64,000 bases of DNA from Arthrobacter sp. E3 (GTDB taxonomy: Bacteria; Actinomycetota; Actinomycetes; Actinomycetales; Micrococcaceae), in NCBI RefSeq assembly GCF_017353415.1, contig NZ_JAFMPX010000020.1, positions 1-64,000 on the forward strand, written 5' to 3'. The notes below the pieces were generated by a model. The model did not search any database. It was not told where the DNA came from and saw only the letters and a program-made list of their open reading frames with translations. A program made the translations under genes and the position numbers. Below are positions 49,807 to 59,966 of the stretch, one piece after another (the stretch's first letter is position 1; every line of letters begins with the position of its first letter).

Positions 49807-50321
49807 ATGATCCTTCCGAAGATCGGGGACCCGCGTTTCGTGACGATCCGCCGCGGCGGAACGCTTACCGATGCGGATCATTGCCGACTCGCTCTGTGGG
49901 CCGCCTTATGCGCCGAGCACGTCCTGGGCCTCTTCGAGACTGCCCACCCCGGTGATCAACGGCCACACCGGGCGATCGAGCACGCCAGGGCTTGGACGCG
50001 CGGTGAAGTAAAAACAGGGAAGCGCGCGCTGCTGGAGGCCATGCCATGGCCGCAGCCAGAGAACTCAGCGGGCCCGCACGGCATGCGGCCTATGCGGCCG
50101 GCCAGGCAGGTGCCGTCCCGCACGTGGCCGCACACGAGCTCGGCGCCGCCGCTTATGCTATTAAGGCCGTACGTGCTTCCGTTCCGGCGGGCCACAGCCA
50201 GGCCGCCGGCCAGCTCGAGTGTCTTTGGCAGCGAGCGCAACTGCCGGAATCGATTCGCGAACTGGTCCTCGATGACCAGAAGCTGCGCAACAACATCTGC
50301 TGGTCGGTTTTTGAGTTCTGA
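49807..50321 (+). pseudogene. Frameshifted conserved gene ('putative immunity protein'-like family)
   Basis: The first part, from ATG 49807, reads ILPKIGDPRFVTIRRGGTL ... HARAWTRGEVK in one frame. The continuation AAARELSGPARHAAYAAGQ ... LVLDDQKLRNNICWSVF lies in another frame, ending at 50321. The two halves make one familiar protein of about 170 aa when joined. The break is near 50010-50022 (GTAAAAACAGGGAAGCG); one extra G in the GGG run would restore GTA-AAA-ACA-GGG-GAA-GCG. Homologues, from memory, are annotated as putative immunity protein or wrongly as SbcC. Either a real pseudogene or a homopolymer sequencing error. Confidence 0.7.
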
Positions 50322-50497
50322 GTCTTGGCTGGATCAGGTGTGACCGCGGCGTGATTTTACGCTTCAATACAGGGAAAATTCACAGTTTCCGGGTGTAATA
50401 TCCTCAATGTCCAAGCCAACAATGGAGGCCGGACCGTTCAGGCTGGAAGTGGCGTGGAACAAGCGGTTCCTCCATTCCCGCAGCCAAAGGAGCGGCC

Positions 50498-50800
50498 ATG
50501 CATTTGTTGCCACGCGAGCAGGAAAAATTACTGATAGTCGTCGCCGCAGACCTTGCCCGGCGTAGACAACAGCGCGGTTTGAAACTCAACTATCCCGAAG
50601 CCATAGCGATCATCAGCTATGAGCTGGTGGAAGGTGCCCGCGACGGACGGACTGTCGCAGACCTGATGAGTTACGGAACCACCATCCTGCATCAGGAAGA
50701 TGTCATGGACGGCGTTGCGGCGATGATCGCCGACGTCCAGGTCGAGGCCACCTTTCCCGACGGTACCAAACTGGTCACCGTCCACCACCCGATCCGCTAG
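50498..50800 (+). CDS. ureA: Urease gamma subunit
   Basis: 100 aa from ATG 50498, with AAAGGAG 6 nt upstream. Smallest urease structural subunit. Sequence [53 protein letters not shown] and [24 protein letters not shown] is canonical. First gene of the urease unit; the 176 bp before it contain an inverted repeat AATGGAGG (50421) / CCTCCATT (50469) that could fold in the leader, and no clear promoter. Confidence 0.98.
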   Translation: MHLLPREQEKLLIVVAADLARRRQQRGLKLNYPEAIAIISYELVEGARDGRTVADLMSYGTTILHQEDVMDGVAAMIADVQVEATFPDGTKLVTVHHPIR

Positions 50801-50809
50801 GAGGCGGCC

Positions 50810-51133
50810 ATGAAGCCAGGTGAATTCGTCCTGCGGGACGAACCCATTCGCTGCAACACAGGGCGGGCCACGGCCACCGTTGAGGTGACCAACACCGGCG
50901 ACCGCCCCATCCAGGTCGGCTCGCACTACCATTTTGCAGAAACCAATCAGGCCCTGCACTTCGACAGGGACGCCGCCTACGGATTCCGCCTCGACATTCC
51001 GGCCGGCACGGCCGTGCGCTTCGAACCAGGCGATGCAAAAGCGGTGCAGCTGGTGGCACTCGCCGGCAAACGGGAAGTGTACGGTCTGGCCAATCTAGTC
51101 AACGGACGCTTGGATGCGGAGGCTTCCGAATGA
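50810..51133 (+). CDS. ureB: Urease beta subunit
   Basis: 107 aa. Structural subunit with typical [39 protein letters not shown] and [32 protein letters not shown]. Nine bases after ureA, with AGGAGG just upstream. The stop overlaps the ureC start (51130-51133), giving translational coupling. Confidence 0.98.
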   Translation: MKPGEFVLRDEPIRCNTGRATATVEVTNTGDRPIQVGSHYHFAETNQALHFDRDAAYGFRLDIPAGTAVRFEPGDAKAVQLVALAGKREVYGLANLVNGRLDAEASE

Positions 51134-52842
51134 GCTTCGAAATGAGCCGGAAACAGTATTCGGACCTGTACGGGCCAACGGTTGGGGACGCCGTCCGGCT
51201 GGCCGACACCGAACTTTTTCTGGAAATCGAAAAGGACTTCACGGTCTACGGAGACGAAGTGGTGTTCGGTGGCGGAAAAGTCATCCGCGACGGCATGGGC
51301 CAAAACGGACAGCTGGTGCGGGATGAGGACATTCCGGACACCGTCATCACGAACGTGATCGTGCTGGACTACACAGGAATTTACAAGGCGGACATCGCGC
51401 TGCGGGATGGGCACATCTTCCGCATCGGCAAGGCCGGCAACCCTTCCATCATGGACGGTGTGAACATTGTCATTGGCACCAGCACGGAGATCATTGCCGG
51501 CGAGAACCGGATTTTGACGGCCGGCGGCATTGACACCCACATCCACTTCATCAGTCCTGACCAAATCCCCACGGCGCTGGATTCCGGCATCACCACCATG
51601 ATTGGCGGCGGCACCGGCCCTGCTGCGGGAACCAAGGCCACCTCCCTCACCCCCGGCAAATGGCATATCAGCCGCATGTTGCAGGCACTGGACGGAGTAC
51701 CGATGAATATCGGGCTGCTCGGCAAGGGCCACGCCGGCGCGCTCGATCCCCTGGCCGAACAAATCCGTGCCGGCGCCATCGGGCTGAAAGTCCACGAGGA
51801 CTGGGGCGCCACCACCTCTTCCATCGATAATTCATTAACGGTGGCCGACGAGTACGACGTTCAGGTTGCCATCCACACCGACACGCTCAATGAATGCGGC
51901 TTCGTCGAGGACACCATCAAAGCCATCGCCGGCCGTGTGATCCACACCTTCCACACGGAAGGCGCCGGTGGCGGGCATGCCCCGGACATCATCAAGATTG
52001 CCGGCATGCCCAACGTGCTGCCGGCCTCCACCAACCCGACCCTTCCCTACACCCGCAACACCGCCGAAGAGCACCTGGACATGCTCATGGTGTGCCACCA
52101 CCTGAACCCGGACATCCCGGAGGACGTGGCGTTCGCGGACTCCCGGATCAGGCCGGAAACCATTGCCGCCGAGGACGTATTGCAGGACATGGGCGTCTTT
52201 TCCATCATGTCCTCCGACTCACAGGCCATGGGCCGGGTGGGGGAAGTGATCCTGCGTACCTGGCAGGTGGCGGACAAGATGAAGATGCAGCGCGGCAAGC
52301 TCGACGGCGACACCGAGGTGGGCGATAATTTCCGGCTCAAGCGCTACGTCGCCAAATACACGATCAACCCGGCCCTGGCCCAGGGTATCGCGGACACGGT
52401 GGGCAGCGTGGAGGAAGGAAAATTCGCCGACCTGGTGCTGTGGAACCCGGCCTTCTTCGGCGTGAAGCCTGCACTTGTCATCAAGGGCGGCCAAATAGTC
52501 GCAGCCCTCATGGGCGACCCCAACGGCTCCATCCCCACACCGCAACCGCAACTGATGCGCCCCATGTTTGGAGCGATGGGCAGTGCCGTGGCCCATTGCG
52601 CCATCACGTTCTTGTCCCAGGCGGCCATTGACGCCGGAGTGCCGGAGGAACTGGGGCTGCGCAAGCAGATCCGTTCTGTGCACGGCATCCGGACACTGAC
52701 CAAGGCGGATCTTAAGTTCAATGGTGAAACCCCCACCATTGAAGTGGATGCTGAAACCTACACAGTGACAGTGGACGGTGTGGTGGCGACCTGTGATCCA
52801 GTGAATGGGCTGCCCATGACGCAGCGCTACTTCCTGTTCTAA
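51130..52842 (+). CDS. ureC: Urease alpha (catalytic) subunit
   Basis: 570 aa, normal length. It hydrolyses urea to ammonia and carbamate at a dinickel site. The ligands are all present: HIHFISPDQ (two His), GLKVHEDWG (the Lys that is carbamylated), HTDTLNE and [12 protein letters not shown] (His ligands), and the flap MVCHHLNP with the catalytic His. [10 protein letters not shown] carries the Asp ligand. The subunit should be active. Confidence 0.98.
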   Translation: MSFEMSRKQYSDLYGPTVGDAVRLADTELFLEIEKDFTVYGDEVVFGGGKVIRDGMGQNGQLVRDEDIPDTVITNVIVLDYTGIYKADIALRDGHIFRIGKAGNPSIMDGVNIVIGTSTEIIAGENRILTAGGIDTHIHFISPDQIPTALDSGITTMIGGGTGPAAGTKATSLTPGKWHISRMLQALDGVPMNIGLLGKGHAGALDPLAEQIRAGAIGLKVHEDWGATTSSIDNSLTVADEYDVQVAIHTDTLNECGFVEDTIKAIAGRVIHTFHTEGAGGGHAPDIIKIAGMPNVLPASTNPTLPYTRNTAEEHLDMLMVCHHLNPDIPEDVAFADSRIRPETIAAEDVLQDMGVFSIMSSDSQAMGRVGEVILRTWQVADKMKMQRGKLDGDTEVGDNFRLKRYVAKYTINPALAQGIADTVGSVEEGKFADLVLWNPAFFGVKPALVIKGGQIVAALMGDPNGSIPTPQPQLMRPMFGAMGSAVAHCAITFLSQAAIDAGVPEELGLRKQIRSVHGIRTLTKADLKFNGETPTIEVDAETYTVTVDGVVATCDPVNGLPMTQRYFLF

Positions 52843-52867
52843 TGAAAACTCACGAAGAGGGCATTTG

Positions 52868-53353
52868 ATGATCGTTGATTCCGTCATTGGCAACATTTTT
52901 GACATGACGACCACAGAGCTTGACGGGCTGCACCTTGAAAAAGTGCTGCTGGCCGGAGCGGACCTGTCCAAGCGCATCCAACGCGTGCAAACCGACCACG
53001 GCAATGAGCTCGGTTTGCGCCTGCGCTCCACCGCCGGTGGTGCCGGGGACCTGCGCGACGGCGACATCCTGTTCCGCGACGCAACGTCGCTGATTGTGGT
53101 TTCCGTGCTGCCCACGGACGTGCTCGTTATCGCCCCGACCACCATCTTGGCCATGGGCACCGTGGCGCATCAGTTGGGCAACCGTCATCTGCAGGCGCAG
53201 TTCTTCGGTGCTGACAGCAGCTACGGCGCGGAGGTCATGGTGGTTCCCTACGACCACACCGTGGTCCAGCTGCTGGACCAGCTGAAGATGCCGTACACCC
53301 GGCAGGAGCGCATCATGGCCGCACCGTTCCGGCATGCGGAGCACACGCACTGA
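52868..53353 (+). CDS. ureE: Urease accessory protein UreE (nickel chaperone)
   Basis: 161 aa from ATG 52868 (a TTG sits one codon upstream). N-terminal peptide-binding domain (TELDGLHLEKVLLAGADLSKRIQRVQTDHGNELGLRL) and C-terminal metal domain with AHQLGNRHLQAQF and EVMVVPYDHTVVQLLDQL. The C-terminus has only a short His motif (RHAEHTH), not a long His tail, so nickel storage is likely modest. Its stop abuts the ureF start. Confidence 0.95.
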   Translation: MIVDSVIGNIFDMTTTELDGLHLEKVLLAGADLSKRIQRVQTDHGNELGLRLRSTAGGAGDLRDGDILFRDATSLIVVSVLPTDVLVIAPTTILAMGTVAHQLGNRHLQAQFFGADSSYGAEVMVVPYDHTVVQLLDQLKMPYTRQERIMAAPFRHAEHTH

Positions 53354-54081
53354 TGGGCTCCCAGGAAGTGCCACCTGTGCCGCCGTCGTACCTGCTGCCC
53401 TTGCTGCAGCTGTGTGACTCTGCGCTGCCCAACGGGGCTTTTAGCCATTCGTTCGGACTGGAAACGTACCTGGCCCGCGGCGTTGTCCACGACGAGGAGG
53501 GCTTCACGGCCTGGCTGCGGCAGTTCATCGGCCAGCAGCTCGTGTACAGTGACGGGCTGGCACTTCGGCTGGTATTCGAGGCGCTGGACAGTCCGGCACT
53601 GGGAGACTGCGCGCTTGCAGAGGTCTGGGAGTTGGACCGCCGCGTCACGGCCCAGGCCCTGCCGTTGCAACTGCGCGGGGCCGGCATCAAGATGGGGCTG
53701 CGCATGGTGGAGATCGGTGCGGGCATCTTCACCGCGCCGGAACTCGATGAATACAGCGCCCAAATCAGCGCGGGCCGCTGCGCAGGACACACTGCCGTGG
53801 CGTTCGCACTGACGGCGCACGGACTGCGCATTCCACTGGCACAGCTGTTGCCCGCGTACTTCTTTTCCACTGCGATCTCATTGACACAAAACGCAGTCCG
53901 CGCCATTCCACTGGGCCAAACCGCGGGCCAGCGTGTGCTGCGGCTCATGCACGACGACGTCGCTGCCGCTGCCACAGCGGTCATGGCGTTGGACGCCGGG
54001 GACCTGGGCGCCGTCGCCCCTGGGTTGGAGATAGCGCAGATGCGCCACGAATACCAGCGCGCCCGCATGTTCATGAGCTGA
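53353..54081 (+). CDS. ureF: Urease accessory protein UreF
   Basis: 242 aa. All-helical assembly factor that docks UreG to the apo-urease/UreD complex. Characteristic PLLQLCDSALPNGAFSHSFGLETYLARGVV, HTAVAFALTAHGL, and AISLTQNAVRAIPLGQTAGQRVL are present. The start is ATG 53353, overlapping the last base of ureE. Confidence 0.95.
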   Translation: MGSQEVPPVPPSYLLPLLQLCDSALPNGAFSHSFGLETYLARGVVHDEEGFTAWLRQFIGQQLVYSDGLALRLVFEALDSPALGDCALAEVWELDRRVTAQALPLQLRGAGIKMGLRMVEIGAGIFTAPELDEYSAQISAGRCAGHTAVAFALTAHGLRIPLAQLLPAYFFSTAISLTQNAVRAIPLGQTAGQRVLRLMHDDVAAAATAVMALDAGDLGAVAPGLEIAQMRHEYQRARMFMS

Positions 54082-54120
54082 GACATATGCATACTTACGC
54101 AATCACACAAGGAGAACAGC

Positions 54121-54735
54121 ATGGACGTCATTAAGATCGGCATTGGCGGCCCCGTTGGAGCGGGCAAGACCCAACTCGTTGAGCGCCTGACCCGTCACAT
54201 GAGCGGTGAAATTTCCATGGCGGCCATCACCAACGACATCTACACCATTGAGGATGCGAAGATTCTGGCGCAGAACGGCATTCTGCCGCTGGACCGCATC
54301 ATCGGCATTGAGACCGGCGGCTGCCCGCACACCGCCATCCGGGAGGACACCTCGATGAATGCGGCGGCTATCGCTGAGCTGATCCAGCGCCACCCCGATC
54401 TGCAGGTGGTGTTCGTGGAAAGTGGTGGCGATAATCTCTCCGCCACCTTCAGCCCCGAGTTGGTGGACTTTTCCATCTACATCATCGACGTGGCCCAGGG
54501 CGAGAAGATCCCGCGGAAGGCCGGCCAGGGCATGATCAAATCCGATCTATTCATCATCAACAAGATCGACCTGGCCCCGTATGTGGGCGCCGACCTATCC
54601 GTGATGGAACGTGATTCGAAGGAGTTCCGCGGGGACCGGCCCTTCTGCTTCACGAATTTGAAGACCGACGAGGGGCTGGACCATGTGATCGAGTGGATCC
54701 GGCACGACGTGCTCATGCTTGACTTGGAACGGTGA
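54121..54735 (+). CDS. ureG: Urease accessory GTPase UreG
   Basis: 204 aa from ATG 54121 with AAGGAG upstream. SIMIBI-class GTPase powering nickel insertion. P-loop [44 protein letters not shown] (the CPH metal motif), [15 protein letters not shown] and the NKxD motif [13 protein letters not shown]. Its stop overlaps the GTG start of ureD in GTGA. Confidence 0.98.
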   Translation: MDVIKIGIGGPVGAGKTQLVERLTRHMSGEISMAAITNDIYTIEDAKILAQNGILPLDRIIGIETGGCPHTAIREDTSMNAAAIAELIQRHPDLQVVFVESGGDNLSATFSPELVDFSIYIIDVAQGEKIPRKAGQGMIKSDLFIINKIDLAPYVGADLSVMERDSKEFRGDRPFCFTNLKTDEGLDHVIEWIRHDVLMLDLER

Positions 54736-55646
54736 CGGCGGTGGCAGCGGTGACTGTAGCAACAGTGGCAACGGCAACGGCTCCTGCCGTGAAAGCACCC
54801 ATGGGAGAGCTCCGGCTTGAAATTGGCGTCCGCAACGGCCGCTCCCTGGCCACCGGGCAATATCATCGCGGCGCGCTGCGCGTGATTCGTCCACACTACC
54901 TGGATGACTCCGGGCAGGTTTGCTACGTGACCGTCAATCCTGGCGGGGCCTACTTGGGCGGGGACCTCTACACCATGGACATCACGGTGGCGGAGGGTGC
55001 CCGGCTACTGCTCACCACGCAGTCCGCCACGAAGATCTACAAGACGCCCAACTCATACGCCGAACAGCGCCTGACGGTGAAGCTGGCCGCAAACAGCTCC
55101 TTGGAGTACATGCCCGGCCAGCTCATCGCCTACCGCGGGGCTGCTTATCGGCAGAGCGCACTGATCGAGATGGATGCCAGCGCATCCCTCATCATGGCCG
55201 AGGTCCTCACCCCGGGCTGGTCCCCGGACGGGCAGCCGTTCCGTTATGAGCAGCTGCGGCTGCGCAATGAGATTCGGTACGGTGGCGAGTTGCTGGCCAT
55301 CGACAACGTTTTACTCACGCCCACTTCGGCGGGGACGGCCGACGTCGCCGGTCAGCCCGTGGCAGACATAGCCGGGCTGGCCTTCATGGAGGGATTCAGC
55401 CACTTGGGGTCGCTGCTGGTGGTGGATTCGCGCGTTGACGCCGCCCTCGTCACGGAACTGCAGCAGTTGCTGCTCAAGTACGAGCTGGATACGCTCACTG
55501 GCATCTCGCTGCTGAACGGACCGGGGTTCGTGGTGCGTGCATTGGCCAGCAGCACTACCGTGCTCACCGCAATGATGGACGAACTCACGGGACTGCTGCG
55601 GGAGCGCTGGTTTGGCCAGGCCCCGCTCAATCTCAGGAAATATTGA
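54732..55646 (+). CDS. ureD: Urease accessory protein UreD (UreH)
   Basis: 304 aa from GTG 54732, overlapping ureG. Scaffold that binds urease and the UreF-UreG complex. Visible are [55 protein letters not shown], and [19 protein letters not shown], all typical. The first 20 residues are Ala/Thr/Val-rich and probably extra. Contains an in-frame TTA at 55311. Downstream lies the nickel permease. Confidence 0.95.
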   Translation: MTAVAAVTVATVATATAPAVKAPMGELRLEIGVRNGRSLATGQYHRGALRVIRPHYLDDSGQVCYVTVNPGGAYLGGDLYTMDITVAEGARLLLTTQSATKIYKTPNSYAEQRLTVKLAANSSLEYMPGQLIAYRGAAYRQSALIEMDASASLIMAEVLTPGWSPDGQPFRYEQLRLRNEIRYGGELLAIDNVLLTPTSAGTADVAGQPVADIAGLAFMEGFSHLGSLLVVDSRVDAALVTELQQLLLKYELDTLTGISLLNGPGFVVRALASSTTVLTAMMDELTGLLRERWFGQAPLNLRKY

Positions 55647-55669
55647 ACACCCGTCTCTGGGAGCATCGC

Positions 55670-56746
55670 ATGAGCACTGCAGAACGAAGGCGGATCATCC
55701 TCATGTTTGCCGCGATCACACTGCTGCATGTGGTGGGGTTCGCCGTCTTCATCCTGTTCGTGGTCCCCGGACATTACCAAGGGTTGGGCATCGGCATCGC
55801 CGTGCTGGCGTATTCACTCGGGCTTCGGCACGCGTTCGACGCCGACCACATCTCCGCGATCGACAACACCACCCGCAAACTGCTGGCTGATGGCAAACGT
55901 CCACTGAGTGTCGGGTTCTGGTTCTCACTGGGCCACTCAACCATCGTGGTCGGCATCGGAGTTGGCATCGTGGTTGCCGAGAAGGCCGTTTACCACGCAC
56001 TCTCGGATGACAACTCCACACTCGAGAAATTCGGCGGGATCTTCGGCACTGTCATCTCCGCTTCCTTCCTATTCCTGATTGCCCTGCTGAACATGGTGAT
56101 CCTTGTCGGCATCCTCAGGGTCTTCCGTTCCATGCGGAGCGGCAGCTACGACGAGGCGGAACTGGAGCAGCAGCTGCAAAACCGCGGGATCATGAATCGT
56201 TTCTTCCGGCGCTGGACAAATACCATCGACAAGGAATGGAAAATGTATCCGCTGGGGGTGGTGTTCGGTTTGGGTTTTGACACGGCCACCGAGGTGACGC
56301 TGCTCGCCACCACCGCACTCTTGGCGAGCCAGAGCCTGCCGTTCTACGCCATCTTGTGCCTGCCCATCCTTTTCACCGCTGGCATGACACTGCTGGACAC
56401 GTTGGACGGGATCTTCATGAACTTCGCCTACTCCTGGGCGTTTTTCAACCCCGTGAGGAAGGTTTATTACAACTTGGCCATCACCGGACTTTCAGTGGCC
56501 ATTTGCTTCTTCATCGGCGGCATCGAAGTGTTGGGCCTGGTGGGAAAGCACTTGAGTTTCTTCCAAGGCACGTTCTGGGACTTCATGACCAATTTTGACA
56601 CCAACAAAGCTGGCTTCGTGATCGTCGGCATCTTCGTGCTGTGCTGGGCTGTTGCGGGGGCCTACTGGAAGTTTGGCCGGGTCGAGGAGAGGTGGTCAGC
56701 TGGCCAATTGGAGCCAGGCCGTCAAAGCGTGCCCGAACGCCCCTGA
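55670..56746 (+). CDS. NiCoT nickel/cobalt permease (HoxN/NixA family)
   Basis: 358 aa from ATG 55670 with GGGAG 6 nt upstream; a TTG at 55643 overlaps ureD and is less likely. About eight membrane helices. NiCoT signatures: LRHAFDADHISAIDNTTRK (H-x4-D-H), FSLGHSTIVV, GVVFGLGFDTATEVTLL and LFTAGMTLLDTLDGIFMNFAY. Position directly after ureD supports nickel uptake for urease. The 3' end overlaps the converging mazG by 25 bp. Confidence 0.96.
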   Translation: MSTAERRRIILMFAAITLLHVVGFAVFILFVVPGHYQGLGIGIAVLAYSLGLRHAFDADHISAIDNTTRKLLADGKRPLSVGFWFSLGHSTIVVGIGVGIVVAEKAVYHALSDDNSTLEKFGGIFGTVISASFLFLIALLNMVILVGILRVFRSMRSGSYDEAELEQQLQNRGIMNRFFRRWTNTIDKEWKMYPLGVVFGLGFDTATEVTLLATTALLASQSLPFYAILCLPILFTAGMTLLDTLDGIFMNFAYSWAFFNPVRKVYYNLAITGLSVAICFFIGGIEVLGLVGKHLSFFQGTFWDFMTNFDTNKAGFVIVGIFVLCWAVAGAYWKFGRVEERWSAGQLEPGRQSVPERP

Positions 56747-57468
56747 AAGTCCCGCACGGCCAGGCGCAGCGCCCGTTCCGCATCGAGCCCCTGCTGTTGT
56801 GCAACGCGCACGACGTCGAAGAGCACCTTCCCGAGCTGCTCTTCCGTGACGATGTGCTCAGCGTCCATCGATCCGGCTCCCAGCGGCACCGCAAGCCCCG
56901 CGCGGGTAGCCCGTTCCAACGACTTTTGTGCCATGGCCAGCGCTGGCAGCGACCGTGGAATGCCGGCAAAGGGGCCCTTGGCTGGTGCTGCGGGGCCCGG
57001 CAGGGGTTCCCGGAGCGAGGATGGGTTTTCGGCACGCTCCTCGGCTTTGATGCGCTCCCAGGTTTCCTCGATCTCGACGATGGTGGCAGGGAACGTTTCC
57101 TGCAGGCCGCCGTCGGCGTGGAAAACATGGGGGCTGCGGCGGATCAGTTTTTCGCTGAGTCCGCGGGCCACATCTGCAAGCACAAAGTTGCCTGCTTCTT
57201 CGGCCAAGCGGGCGTGCAGCACCACTTGGAGCAGGATGTCGCCCAGTTCGGCGGCGACGTGGTCACTGCGGCCGGTTTCAAGGGCCTCGATGAGTTCGTA
57301 GGATTCCTCCAGCAAATAGGTGGTGAGGGAATCGTGTGTCAGAGCGGCCGTCCAGGGGCAGTGCTCACGCAGCGCAGCCACGACGGCGACAAGGCGGGTC
57401 ATTTCATCCGAGGATGATGCGGCCCGCCCGTCTTCGTCGTTCAGTGGGTCAGTCTTCAATCCCGGCAT
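56722..57468 (-). CDS. mazG: MazG-family nucleoside triphosphate pyrophosphohydrolase
   Basis: About 248 aa. It hydrolyses NTPs or dNTPs to monophosphates, a housekeeping role. One clear MazG domain: CPWTAALTHDSLTTYLLEESYELIEALETG then AAELGDILLQVVLHARLAEEAG, giving the EExxE...ExxD metal pattern. The C-terminal part (WERIKAEERAENPSSL and VRVAQQQGLDAERALRLAVRDF) is a second, shorter repeat. The start is uncertain (ATG 57471 or 57468, or TTG 57459), all overlapping the end of add. Confidence 0.93.
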   Translation of the reverse strand: MPGLKTDPLNDEDGRAASSSDEMTRLVAVVAALREHCPWTAALTHDSLTTYLLEESYELIEALETGRSDHVAAELGDILLQVVLHARLAEEAGNFVLADVARGLSEKLIRRSPHVFHADGGLQETFPATIVEIEETWERIKAEERAENPSSLREPLPGPAAPAKGPFAGIPRSLPALAMAQKSLERATRAGLAVPLGAGSMDAEHIVTEEQLGKVLFDVVRVAQQQGLDAERALRLAVRDFQGRSGTL

Positions 57469-58666
57469 CATCCAAGTCTGCTGCGCCGAAGGCTTCAAAG
57501 CCTTCCGAGTCTTCGAAGTCGTCAATTTCATCCATGGCGTCTTCGAAGTTCTCAATGATGAACTCGGCCAGCTCTTCGCGGGCTTCGATCGGCAGGAACG
57601 TGGCGTGAACGGCATTGAGGGTCATCTCCAGCACGGTGTCCAGGCCGTAGCCGAACGTCTCCACCAGGCGGCCAAACTCGCCCGACAGCGTCGTCCCGCT
57701 CATGAGCCGGTTGTCGGTGTTCACGGTGACGTTGAAACCGAGCTGGTACAGCAGGTCAATGGGGTGTTCTGCCAGGGTGGTGCCAAACGCTGCAATGGCT
57801 CCGGTCTGCAAGTTCGACGACGGGCACAGCTCCAGCGGGATCTGGCGGTCGCGCACCCACTGGGCCAAGTCACCCAAGGTGAGCGTGCCGACGTCGTTCC
57901 CGTCTTCTTCCTGCACGTCCAGGTGAATGTCTTCGGCGATGCGCACGCCGTGGCCCAGGCGCAGCGCGCGGCCGTGGACCAGGGCGTCTTGGATGCTGTC
58001 GAGCCCGGCAGCCTCTCCGGCGTGAACGGTCACCGGGAAGTTGTTCTCGGCCAAATAAGTGAAGGCCTCGGTGAACCGGGAGGGCAGGAAGCCGTCCTCG
58101 GCACCGGCAATGTCAAAACCCACCACGCCGTTGTCGCGGTGGCGCACGGCAAGCTGGGCGATCTCGTCGCCGCGCTCTGCATGGCGCATGGCGGTGATGA
58201 TCTGCCCGACCTCAATGTAGCCGCCGGCCTCGTCCACAGCGTCCATGCCTTCTTCAAGGCCCAGCTGAACAGCCTCGACGGCCTCGTCCAAGTCCAATCC
58301 TGCGGTGAGGTGCTGTTCAGGTGCCCAGCGAACTTCCCCGTACACCACCCCGTCCTCAGCCAGGTCCTCAACAAATTCACGGGCCACACGGACCAAGGCG
58401 TCATGGGTCTGCATGACGGCCACGGTGTGGTCAAAGGTCTCCAGGTAACGCTCAAGTGAGCCTGAATCGGCTGAGTTCACGAACCACTCGCGCAGTTCTT
58501 CGGGATCAGTGGACGGAAGTGAATGGCCCACCTCCGCCGCCAACTCGATGATCGTTTCCGGACGCAACCCGCCGTCCAGATGGTCGTGGAGGGATACCTT
58601 TGGCAACGATTTGAGGTCCACAACGGGGATGGACGCGGCTGCATGTTCTGAAGTTGGGTTAGTCAC
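57449..58666 (-). CDS. add: Adenosine deaminase
   Basis: 405 aa from GTG 58666. Zinc enzyme converting adenosine to inosine for purine salvage. Visible are LPKVSLHDHLDGGLRPET (zinc His pair), PVTVHAGEAAGLDSI (His and catalytic Glu), RLGHGVRI with the catalytic His, and VNTDNRLMSGTTL with Asp ligands. The acidic C-terminal tail (Asp/Glu-rich, last 35 residues) is unusual. It overlaps mazG by about 20 bp. Function matches the nucleoside module further downstream. Confidence 0.95.
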   Translation of the reverse strand: MTNPTSEHAAASIPVVDLKSLPKVSLHDHLDGGLRPETIIELAAEVGHSLPSTDPEELREWFVNSADSGSLERYLETFDHTVAVMQTHDALVRVAREFVEDLAEDGVVYGEVRWAPEQHLTAGLDLDEAVEAVQLGLEEGMDAVDEAGGYIEVGQIITAMRHAERGDEIAQLAVRHRDNGVVGFDIAGAEDGFLPSRFTEAFTYLAENNFPVTVHAGEAAGLDSIQDALVHGRALRLGHGVRIAEDIHLDVQEEDGNDVGTLTLGDLAQWVRDRQIPLELCPSSNLQTGAIAAFGTTLAEHPIDLLYQLGFNVTVNTDNRLMSGTTLSGEFGRLVETFGYGLDTVLEMTLNAVHATFLPIEAREELAEFIIENFEDAMDEIDDFEDSEGFEAFGAADLDDAGIED

Positions 58667-58699
58667 AATCCCCACTCTAGGGATGTGTTCCGCGCTGCG

Positions 58700-59764
58700 C
58701 TAGTTGTGCCGAATGGCCACGGCCGATGCCGACGCAGCCGCATGGGCGACGGCGTGGGCATTGGGGTGGGCCGGGTGCAGCGCCAGAGGTTGGATTTCAG
58801 CCACAATTTCGGGGATCAGCACTGATTCTCCGGTACGTGGGTGCTGACCGTCAGCTGCATCCACGTTCGCCATGGGCGCATCCGCCGCACGGTCATCGTC
58901 GCCGTCTGGTGTGGATTCGGGTTCTGTTGCTGCTTCGCCGGCTGCCGCTGTGGTGGTTGTTGACGCGCCGATTCTTGAATCGGTCGGTGACCCGATCGTT
59001 GAGCCGTTTACCGAGTCGTTTGCCGAGCCTTTGGCTGAGCCGTTAGTTGCTGCGGCAAGCCGTGTAGCTTCGGCTGCTGCCTGCACCTGTGCAGCATGCC
59101 GGGCAGCCATGAGACCAGGTTCGGGCCGGGGTTCCAACTTGCCGCGTCTTTCCAGAAAGTGGTGCATAAATCTCATGCCGTGATCCACCAGAAAACCAAT
59201 GACAATGGCAAACGCAATGGCAATTCCCACACCCAACAACGGGTTGTCGTGGACCCAGCGGCCAGCGAAGGTTCCCACGGCCACTGAATAGCCGGCCCAC
59301 GTCACTACCGCTATGCCGTCCAACACCACGAAGCGGCGCCAAGGAAAGTGTGTGGCCCCCGCCGTGAAGTTGACGGCAATCCTTCCCACCGGGATGTACC
59401 GGGCGGTGAAAATCAGCATGGCTCCGCGTTTTTCCAATTCCCTGCTCGCCCAAGCGAAGGCCTTCGCCCCACGCGGTCTGCGCATCCAGTTAAACCGCGT
59501 AGTTCCTAATTTTCGGCCCATGACGTACGCAATGTTGTCGCCAATCATGGCCCCGATCGAGGCGCCCAGGATCAGCAGCCAAATATTTGGTGACCCCGTA
59601 CGTGCCGAGATGGAAGCCAAGGCCACAATGGCAGTCTCACTGGGCAGGAACAGGAAGAAACCATCGATCAGGCAAAAGAGGCTGACCAAGGGAATCACCC
59701 ACCACTGTGCGGCGGAATGTTCGATCAGAGAGTTAATTTGACCGATGATGTGCAAAAAATCCAC
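58700..59764 (-). CDS. DedA family membrane protein with long acidic/low-complexity tail
   Basis: 354 aa from GTG 59764. The N-terminal 200 residues are a DedA/SNARE-associated domain: FFLFLPSETAIVALASISARTG, GASIGAMIGDNIAYVMGRKLG, FTARYIPVGRIAVNFTAGATHFPWRRF (the R-x3-G-R motif) and a final helix. DedA proteins flip or recycle polyprenyl phosphate or phospholipid. The last 150 residues are disordered, rich in Ala/Ser/Thr/Gly with direct motif repetition, unlike most DedA proteins. Confidence 0.92.
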   Translation of the reverse strand: MDFLHIIGQINSLIEHSAAQWWVIPLVSLFCLIDGFFLFLPSETAIVALASISARTGSPNIWLLILGASIGAMIGDNIAYVMGRKLGTTRFNWMRRPRGAKAFAWASRELEKRGAMLIFTARYIPVGRIAVNFTAGATHFPWRRFVVLDGIAVVTWAGYSVAVGTFAGRWVHDNPLLGVGIAIAFAIVIGFLVDHGMRFMHHFLERRGKLEPRPEPGLMAARHAAQVQAAAEATRLAAATNGSAKGSANDSVNGSTIGSPTDSRIGASTTTTAAAGEAATEPESTPDGDDDRAADAPMANVDAADGQHPRTGESVLIPEIVAEIQPLALHPAHPNAHAVAHAAASASAVAIRHN

Positions 59765-59966
59765 CCTGGACGTTTCCTTCCCTGTGGTGGTCGTCTGCAC
59801 TAAGCTTCCCACGTCAGGGCAGGCACCGGTATACACCGGAAGGACGAGTTGCTGTGGCGGTTCTCCATCCATGGAATGAGAGTTGCATGGTTTCGGGTTC
59901 CAGTCACTGGATCCAGCGGACAATCAGTCGACGGATGCAGCGGTGCTACCAAGGGGCTTCCACCAC

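Noticed and set aside
49807-50321. Toxin-immunity or toxin-antitoxin pair
   Set aside because: No toxin-like gene lies on either side; the family name is only an annotation habit and gives no functional evidence.
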